IMG/VR virus record: IMGVR_UViG_3300046460_000048
Coordinates: 1 to 48,432 of that record
Direction: 5' to 3' (one strand)
From: a virus
Length of the DNA: 48,432 nt
The notes beneath the pieces are model-generated. The model saw only the letters and a program-made list of their open reading frames with translations, had not been told where the DNA came from and ran no database searches. The first letter of the stretch is position 1, and every line of letters begins with the position of its first letter. Positions 25,632 through 30,709 of this stretch are shown piece by piece. The position numbers and the translations under genes are program-made.

Positions 25632-25845
25632 TGGCCAGCGTCTAGTGTGCACCATCCGCGCGGCATCAAACCGTGAGGAGCCCGTAGCGCGGCTCCTAGC
25701 TGGCAAGTCGCTGGCATGGCGTATCTTCGATGTGGTCGGCACCTGCCTGGGAGTGGCAATCATCGCCTTCACCCTGGTTACCGTGACGTGTGCATTGCGG
25801 GACCACAACCCAAGCCCCCAGGTCCGGGACTTCGCCGCCAAGTAG
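25624..25845 (+). CDS. Small single-span membrane protein, unknown
   Basis: The 73-residue product starts inside the previous gene. It has a basic N-terminal part (residues 1-30), one transmembrane helix (about 34-56, FDVVGTCLGVAIIAFTLVTVTCAL) and a short polar tail. Likely an inner membrane protein of the early region. Function unknown. Confidence 0.58.
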   Translation: MRNGQRLVCTIRAASNREEPVARLLAGKSLAWRIFDVVGTCLGVAIIAFTLVTVTCALRDHNPSPQVRDFAAK

Positions 25846-25848
25846 GCC

Positions 25849-25877
25849 CTTGGGGTGGCCGCGATGGCCGCCCTAAG
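25849..25877 (+). other. 12-bp hairpin after early gene
   Basis: CTTGGGGTGGCC (25849-25860) and GGCCGCCCTAAG (25866-25877) pair along 12 bases with two G-U pairs around the loop GCGAT. There is no U-run, so it may be a processing site or a weak terminator for the early unit. Confidence 0.55.
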
Positions 25878-26100
25878 ATTAACTACAACTTGATCTAAAT
25901 CTCTGGACTAACCGCCTACAGAGTGCTAGGGCCAACGTCGCTCGTCATCGCGCGGAGGCTCCTCTAGGCGGAAACCTGATGGCAGAGCGGGGAGGGGGTT
26001 AGTCCTAGAGGCTGGCCCCCTCAGCCGTTCTAGGGTTGCCCCGATGCCGCGCCTAGTGGACTTTAGTGCCATCACCCTAGGGCAGGGTGGCCGCCATAGC

Positions 26101-26127
26101 GGTGTAACGATAGGGTGTAACACCCCG
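26101..26127. repeat. GGTGTAAC direct repeat pair 1
   Basis: GGTGTAAC occurs at 26101-26108 and 26114-26121, 13 bases start to start. The second copy also forms the palindrome GGGTGT-A-ACACCC. The same pair with the same spacing recurs at 26278. This is the pattern of paired protein-binding sites. Confidence 0.75.
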
Positions 26128-26257
26128 TTTTCCTCTCCGCCGCTATCTGTTTGTTTTCAAGGCCTTAGGGCACCCTCTAGGACCCACCCTGTTAAACACT
26201 CGTTATGGGGCGGGAGGGATGCCAAAGCCTTGTGCCGCCTCATGTTGCGGTAATTGC

Positions 26258-26285
26258 TTGACTTTCCGGGCCGCTAGGGTGTAAC
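26258..26285 (+). promoter_or_regulatory. Candidate host-type promoter for the integrase unit
   Basis: TTGACT (26258-26263) and TGTAAC (26280-26285) are separated by 16 bases. The -10 part lies inside a GGTGTAAC repeat, so a protein bound to the repeat would block the promoter. An alternative alphaproteobacterial reading uses the GCTAGG at 26273. Inferred from sequence only. Confidence 0.4.
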
Positions 26286-26299
26286 AGCGGGGTGTAACA
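26278..26299. repeat. GGTGTAAC direct repeat pair 2
   Basis: GGTGTAAC occurs at 26278-26285 and 26291-26298, again 13 bases apart, 177 bases downstream of the first pair and 25 bases before the first gene of the integration module. Both pairs read on the + strand. Confidence 0.75.
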
Positions 26300-26322
26300 G
26301 AAGCCCTAGAGGAGTTAGCCCG

Positions 26323-26535
26323 ATGCCAAGCCCAAAGCAGTTCTTAGACAACCTCGCCGCTACGATCAAAGAGGCCTTGGCGGGGTGGCCGGAATGGAAG
26401 CCCCGGTGCATCCACTGCTGCGATACGGGATTTCTCGATTGGCAGAGTGAGGAGCCCAAGGAGCCGTGCAACCATTGCTTGGTGTACGCACAGACACGCA
26501 CCTTTCCGATCATTGGCCACAAGCGGGAGGGCTGA
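26323..26535 (+). CDS. Small zinc-finger protein beside integrase
   Basis: The 70-residue product has CTAGAGGAG about nine bases before its ATG. After a short helix (QFLDNLAATIKEALAGW) it carries CIHCCDTGF and CNHC, two CxxC pairs separated by about 18 residues, as in DnaJ-type zinc-binding modules. It is encoded five bases before the integrase start and probably shares its transcript. A role as excision factor or regulator is possible from position but not shown by any motif. Confidence 0.72.
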   Translation: MPSPKQFLDNLAATIKEALAGWPEWKPRCIHCCDTGFLDWQSEEPKEPCNHCLVYAQTRTFPIIGHKREG

Positions 26536-26539
26536 CCCG

Positions 26540-28144
26540 ATGCCTCTCGCTAATCCCTACGTCCAACGCATCCCGGCTGACATCAAGCCCAAGACGGCTG
26601 GCTTGAAGCTCGACATCCCGGTGGGCGACACGTTCACACCCTACACCATCACAGCCGCCGCACAGGCCATACGGCTAAGCCTCAAGACAACCGACACGCG
26701 GGAGCGCAAGGTGCGGGCCACCAGGGTCACCGCCTATCTGGAGACCGTGTGGGCAGCCCTACGCCGTGACCATCTCGTCCCCCTTTCGCACCGTAATGCG
26801 GTAGCCCTTGCTAAGGACCTCTACGCTGCATGGGGCGAGGGGCGGGAGCGGACGCTGGCAATGGACTACGACAGGCAGACCAACACGTGGGGCCCTGCCG
26901 ACCCCTCACTGCCTCTCATGGGGGCGGACGCATGGGAGAGCACATTGGCCATGGTGGACAAGCTCACGGAAAGCCCCGAGGCACTGGACGCACTGGTCAC
27001 TGCCCGCCTACTCACCAAAGGCATCATCGGGACCGACCCCGAGACACGCACCATGATTGGCAGAGCGTTGCTTGATGCCATGCGTGATGGCTTGGCCTTA
27101 CGCAAGCGGCAGGAGGAGGGTGACTACACGCCAGACGCAAAGGCTCAGAGGTTCCCTGAGTACGAGGACCCCAAGGGTGGAGCATTGCGTCCAGCCTCAG
27201 GCGTTTCCCTCACGGGGCTTGTGGATGACTGGTGGACTGAGGCTCAAAGGACTGGCCGCTCACCCGCCACCTATGACAGCTACAAGACAACCTTCAAGCA
27301 CCTCTCTGCCTACCTCAAGCACAACGATGCGGTGCGTGTGAGGCCGAGCGACATCGTGGGCTTCAAGGATCACCGCTTGGCTCAGGGCTTGGCGGCCTCC
27401 TCAGTGTCTCTCAATCTGGCGGCCATCAAGATCATCTTCGGCTGGGCCAAGGACAACCTCAAGGTCCCCTCCAACCCGGCGCTGGGCATCAAGCTGGCCA
27501 AGACGAAGGCCACAAAGCTCCGTGAGAAGGACTTCACGCCCGAGGAGGCGACCATGGTGCTGGCCCATGCCACCACGGCCACCGGGAAGAACAAGCTCGC
27601 CAAGTTCTGGCTGCCGTGGCTCTGTGCCTACACCGGGGCCCGCGTTGGGGAGATGGTCCAGCTACGCCCCCAAGACCTACGCAAGGAGGGGGACAGCTAC
27701 GTGCTCACCATCACCCCGGAGGCAGGCACCGTGAAAGGCAAGACGGCCCGTGAGGTCGTGCTCCATGAGCATCTGGTGGCACGGGGCTTCCCGGAGGTGG
27801 TGGAGAAGTGCAGCACCCACTATGTGTTCCTCGGCAGCACCAACAACGTGAGGCAGGCCATCAAGACCACCAAGACCATGCTGGTGACCTTTGTGCGTGA
27901 GGTCATCAAGGACCCCAACGTCTCCCCGAACCACGGCTGGAGGCATAGCTTCAAGACCGTAGGGCGGGACGCGGGCATCTCCGACAGTGTGCTTGATGCC
28001 ATCTGTGGGCACACCCCATCGACTGAGGGCGGGAGGTACGGAAGCGTCTCGCTCTCCACTCAGGCCAAGGCCATGGCAAGCTTCCCAAGGTACGCCGTAG
28101 CGGGCTCCCATCAAGCTCCGCTCAACGTGGCAGCAACGACTTAA
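26540..28144 (+). CDS. int: Tyrosine-family site-specific integrase
   Basis: The ATG at 26540 gives 534 residues, with GGGAGGG upstream. A long N-terminal region precedes a SAM-like core-binding domain (about 235-325, GLVDDWWTEAQRTGRSPATYDSYKTTFKHLSAYL). The catalytic domain shows AYTGARVGEMVQL (Arg368), HGWRHSFKT (His465, Arg468), ICGHTPS (His491) and the nucleophile Tyr500 nine residues after that His, the standard spacing. All key residues appear intact, so the phage is probably able to integrate. No tRNA-like att target was found nearby. Integrases are unusual but known in T7-like podoviruses. Confidence 0.95.
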   Translation: MPLANPYVQRIPADIKPKTAGLKLDIPVGDTFTPYTITAAAQAIRLSLKTTDTRERKVRATRVTAYLETVWAALRRDHLVPLSHRNAVALAKDLYAAWGEGRERTLAMDYDRQTNTWGPADPSLPLMGADAWESTLAMVDKLTESPEALDALVTARLLTKGIIGTDPETRTMIGRALLDAMRDGLALRKRQEEGDYTPDAKAQRFPEYEDPKGGALRPASGVSLTGLVDDWWTEAQRTGRSPATYDSYKTTFKHLSAYLKHNDAVRVRPSDIVGFKDHRLAQGLAASSVSLNLAAIKIIFGWAKDNLKVPSNPALGIKLAKTKATKLREKDFTPEEATMVLAHATTATGKNKLAKFWLPWLCAYTGARVGEMVQLRPQDLRKEGDSYVLTITPEAGTVKGKTAREVVLHEHLVARGFPEVVEKCSTHYVFLGSTNNVRQAIKTTKTMLVTFVREVIKDPNVSPNHGWRHSFKTVGRDAGISDSVLDAICGHTPSTEGGRYGSVSLSTQAKAMASFPRYAVAGSHQAPLNVAATT

Positions 28145-28147
28145 AGC

Positions 28148-28175
28148 TTGACTTTTTGTTTTCCGACGTGCTAGC
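28148..28175 (+). promoter_or_regulatory. Promoter-like TTGACT/GCTAGC pair
   Basis: TTGACT at 28148-28153 is followed 16 bases later by GCTAGC. The element resembles the one before the integrase module (both read GCTTGACTTT and then GCTAG) and the TTGAC/GCTA shape of alphaproteobacterial housekeeping promoters. A terminator hairpin follows within 20 bases, so any transcript would be attenuated. Confidence 0.3.
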
Positions 28176-28192
28176 GCTTGGCCGTCAATGCG

Positions 28193-28219
28193 AGGGCTCC
28201 ATTTCGCGGTGGAGCCTTT
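28193..28219 (+). terminator. Terminator after the integrase gene
   Basis: AGGGCTCCA and TGGAGCCTT pair over nine bases (one G-U) around an eight-base loop, with TTT at the end. It lies 50 bases beyond the integrase stop and separates it from the next gene. Confidence 0.7.
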
Positions 28220-28293
28220 CGCGTATCTAGAAGCCTGCCGAGCCAGAGCGGAACCTTTGGCGATCTACCTCCGCATACCTTGGAGTTACGTAC

Positions 28294-28986
28294 ATGAAGC
28301 GACTATTCGGTTTCACACTCGCCGCACTGGCTTTGTATGCTGCGCCTTCTGACAATGGCAGCGGCATCAAGTTCCTCGGCACCACGGAAGGCCCCGCGCC
28401 TGCTGACAGCTTGTCCACTGAGGCCAAGCAAGTCGGTGACCAGCAGGGCCGCACCACGGCTGGCATCAAGTTCCTCACCGACACCGTGATGCAGGAGGCC
28501 GCCCAGAACGGTGCTCCCGGCTTCACCGGCAAGATGGCCCAGGTGAGCAAGCAGGGTGGCGAAGGCCTGCTGACCATCGACGCCTTCACTGGCATGGTGG
28601 TGATGAACGAGGACACCCCGGAGTGGGCCACGGACTTGGGGCTGGTCACTGCCGTCCTCACCGAGCGCCACTCGTTCTATGCATCCCGCCTCGGCCAGAA
28701 GTATGCCGACACCCATGTATCCCCGGAGGTGTATGCCTTCGAGGACCTCGCATGGCTCAGCATCGTGGATGACGGCGCGGAAGGCCAAGAGGTCCTCACC
28801 GATGCCGACGAGGAGCACCGCATGGAAGTGCTGGCTGCTGTCCTCGGCGTGAACCGGGAAGATGGCGAGATAGAAGGTGCCCTGGTCTCCGGGGAGTTCA
28901 TCTCGGACAACACCCGCACGGCAGCCGAGCTGGCAGCCCTTGAGGAGAGCACTGCGGCTCCCGTGGCGGTGGAAGCACAGGGCTAA
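28294..28986 (+). CDS. Acidic protein with signal-like N-terminus, unknown
   Basis: The 230-residue product begins MKRLFGFTLAALALYAAPSD, a short basic and hydrophobic stretch that could be a signal peptide or simply a membrane-seeking start. The rest is strongly acidic, with segments such as YAFEDLAWLSIVDDGAEGQEVLTDADEEHRMEVLAAVLG and a low-complexity Ala/Glu end. Glu and Asp outnumber Lys and Arg roughly two to one. The ribosome site is GGAG 14 bases upstream. No family recognised; an early host-takeover role is only a guess. Confidence 0.7.
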   Translation: MKRLFGFTLAALALYAAPSDNGSGIKFLGTTEGPAPADSLSTEAKQVGDQQGRTTAGIKFLTDTVMQEAAQNGAPGFTGKMAQVSKQGGEGLLTIDAFTGMVVMNEDTPEWATDLGLVTAVLTERHSFYASRLGQKYADTHVSPEVYAFEDLAWLSIVDDGAEGQEVLTDADEEHRMEVLAAVLGVNREDGEIEGALVSGEFISDNTRTAAELAALEESTAAPVAVEAQG

Positions 28987-29070
28987 GCGTCACGTCCTCC
29001 CAAGGCGCGTAGCTGGGGGCTGGTCCGTAAAGGGCTGGCCCCTTCGCTATTTATAGAGGAGCACCATCAA

Positions 29071-29343
29071 ATGGCCACCACGCTTTACACCAAGGTACGC
29101 CGCCTAGCCGACCACGTGCACCGCAGGCTACATGTGCACCATGACACCCAGTACAGCACGAGGGACCTCTTGAAGCGGCTTGAGCAGATGCTTAAGGCTG
29201 AGGACAAGCGGCGACCGGCCTCGGCACCCCTTACGGAAGCCGACTGGCGAGCCGCTGGCTACACCGGGCCTCTCGTCAAGCTTGGTGGAAAAGAGCTACA
29301 TGATGCAGGCGAACCCCTAGAGGAGCAAGACCAAGATGCATGA
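29071..29343 (+). CDS. Small early protein, unknown
   Basis: The 90-residue product has TAGAGGAG upstream. It begins with a basic, His-rich helix (LYTKVRRLADHVHRRLHVHHD), then DLLKRLEQMLKAEDKRR and a WRAAGYTG motif, and ends acidic. It overlaps the next gene by eight bases. The basic N-terminal half could bind nucleic acid. Confidence 0.6.
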   Translation: MATTLYTKVRRLADHVHRRLHVHHDTQYSTRDLLKRLEQMLKAEDKRRPASAPLTEADWRAAGYTGPLVKLGGKELHDAGEPLEEQDQDA

Positions 29344-29557
29344 CCCCGAAGGCAAATACCAGATGCGCGACTACCACTACACGTGTGTGGCCGTGAAGGT
29401 AGGCCAGATGGCTACCCCCAAGACACTCAGGACCTTGCAGGAGCGCATCAGGTCCAACGAGCCCACCATGAACCGGGTGAGTGAGGAGATTGAGGCACAC
29501 CTCCATGAGCTGGGCTGGGTGCCGCACTCCAAGATCGTAGTGAGCCCCATATCATGA
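29336..29557 (+). CDS. Small early protein, unknown
   Basis: The 73-residue product has CTAGAGGAG ten bases before its ATG. Strand region YHYTCVAVKVGQM is followed by two helices (KTLRTLQERIRSNEP, MNRVSEEIEAHLHELG). It overlaps the next start as ATGA. No family recognised. Confidence 0.6.
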   Translation: MHDPEGKYQMRDYHYTCVAVKVGQMATPKTLRTLQERIRSNEPTMNRVSEEIEAHLHELGWVPHSKIVVSPIS

Positions 29558-29745
29558 GCCTGCTGGGGAAAGCACTGGACTGGGCCTTTGGGCCGCGCCG
29601 CCATCACATCTGGCCGACCATCGTGGTTGAACAGGTCAAGCCAACCCACCCTGCATCCGTCACCGACTACTACACTATGGATTGCTCTACCGCTCCCGAG
29701 GAGGATACAAGTGACCATGACACCCCACCGAGGACCCACCCCTGA
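29554..29745 (+). CDS. Small early protein, unknown
   Basis: The 63-residue product starts at an ATGA overlap. N-terminus MSLLGKALDWAFGPRRHHIWPTIVVEQV is amphipathic and the C-terminal half is Thr/Pro/Asp-rich. Its last 35 bases overlap the following ORF, so one of the two could be spurious. Confidence 0.5.
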   Translation: MSLLGKALDWAFGPRRHHIWPTIVVEQVKPTHPASVTDYYTMDCSTAPEEDTSDHDTPPRTHP

Positions 29746-29884
29746 GGCCTTCATGACCCTACCTCTCCTCAGGCAGTTCATTATCCTTGACACGGAGACC
29801 GGCACTCTGGTACTGCATCAGGTAAGGCGTGACCCCCACACGGGCATGACCTTCACCCGAGCAACCGCTCATCATCATCAATGA
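29711..29884 (+). CDS. Small early ORF, unknown
   Basis: From the GTG at 29711 (GAGGAGG seven bases upstream) the product has 57 residues, with a central strand pair FIILDTETGTLVLHQVRRD and a His-rich end. It overlaps the previous ORF by 35 bases in another frame. The good ribosome site favours it. Confidence 0.45.
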   Translation: MTMTPHRGPTPEAFMTLPLLRQFIILDTETGTLVLHQVRRDPHTGMTFTRATAHHHQ

Positions 29885-29983
29885 GTACCAACCAGAGGAC
29901 GGAACATCACCATGGCTAAGAGCAAGACCACCAAGTCGAACTTGAGGACAGGGGGTGCATCGTCCTCTCTAGAGGAGCAACCA

Positions 29984-30565
29984 ATGGCTAAAGTAGCCCG
30001 CGTTTTCAGTTTCCAGCCGTCCTACACCACCTCGGTGCCCGTCATTCCGAACAGCCACGCGGTCACCCGTGAGACGGACCACCCGTTCAAAAAGGAGTTC
30101 TTCGACGTGGCGGCCCCCACGATCATCTCCACCGGCAAGGCAGCCGTGCAGTTCGTCCCCACGGCCTACTGGGTGGAAGCACGGGGTATCGAAGCGTCCA
30201 AGGCCGACGAGCTGTACATGAAGGGCAAGCTCCGTGACCAGTTCAACGCCTGGAGGGATGCCACCAAGGTCATCACCGTCAAGCAGGTCCGGGAGCCCTC
30301 CGAGAAGAATGCCAAGGGCAAGGTCGTGAAGGTCGGCAAGATCATCACGCCCGAGGAGAGCACCAACGAGAAGCGCGGCAAGTTTGAGATCGTCATGATC
30401 TACCGCAAGGGTGACGAGCCCGCCTCCGCGTTCCCCGAGGGTGTCAGCCCCGAGCCCGGCATCATGATGTGGATGCGCCTCAACGACACCGCCAAGAAGC
30501 AGTTCGACGCGGCACAGGCTGCCCTCAAGGCTGCCGGTCTGGGCAAGCAGGAGGCCGCCGAGTAG
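29984..30565 (+). CDS. Early protein upstream of RNAP, unknown
   Basis: The ATG at 29984 with CTAGAGGAG upstream gives 193 residues. An in-frame ATG at 29912 would add 24 polar residues and has a poorer ribosome site. The protein is mixed and Lys-rich (KEEFFDVAAPT-like start, LRDQFNAWRDATKVITVKQVREPSEKNAKGKVVKVGKIITPEE, PGIMMWMRLNDTAKKQFDAAQAALKAAG). No membrane segment or catalytic motif. It precedes a terminator and the RNA polymerase gene. Function unknown. Confidence 0.68.
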   Translation: MAKVARVFSFQPSYTTSVPVIPNSHAVTRETDHPFKKEFFDVAAPTIISTGKAAVQFVPTAYWVEARGIEASKADELYMKGKLRDQFNAWRDATKVITVKQVREPSEKNAKGKVVKVGKIITPEESTNEKRGKFEIVMIYRKGDEPASAFPEGVSPEPGIMMWMRLNDTAKKQFDAAQAALKAAGLGKQEAAE

Positions 30566-30600
30566 GGTTCCCTTAACCACCATCTACTGAGACTGCCATG

Positions 30601-30631
30601 AAGGGCTGCGCTTGACCGCGTGGCCCTTTAG
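30601..30631 (+). terminator. Terminator upstream of the RNA polymerase gene
   Basis: AAGGGCTGCGC (30601-30611) pairs with GCGTGGCCCTT (30618-30628) over 11 bases with two G-U pairs around TTGACC. The T-run is short (TTTA). The architecture is the same as the post-terS terminator. It would limit read-through into the RNAP gene. Confidence 0.65.
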
Positions 30632-30640
30632 CTTTGCCCC

Positions 30641-30672
30641 GCTAGGTGAGGGCTCGTCGTCACATCCCTAGC
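30641..30672. promoter_or_regulatory. Inverted repeat in RNAP leader
   Basis: GCTAGG (30641-30646) and CCTAGC (30667-30672) form an inverted repeat 38 bases upstream of the RNAP start codon. It could be an operator or an RNA stem. The CCGCTAGG sequence also occurs in the integrase control region at about 26271. Confidence 0.4.
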
Positions 30673-30709
30673 CAAACAACAGGCAACAAACTCCGGGAGC
30701 GCACCTACA

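Larger units (their letters stand above)
25878..26322. promoter_or_regulatory. Noncoding control region upstream of integrase
   Basis: No convincing gene occurs here. The stretch contains two mutually exclusive stems (GAGGGGG 25992-25998 with CCCCCTC 26016-26022; GGCTG 26010-26014 with CAGCC 26022-26026), two pairs of GGTGTAAC direct repeats, and a promoter-like TTGACT/TGTAAC pair. It may be a leader and operator region, possibly including integrase arm sites. Confidence 0.6.

Noticed and set aside
28145-28293. attP core in a tRNA-like sequence after the integrase
   Set aside because: I searched for a T-arm (GGTTCGA-type) and a CCA-end acceptor pattern and saw none; the stretch is explained by a terminator and a promoter-like pair. 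The att core may still be here but cannot be recognised.
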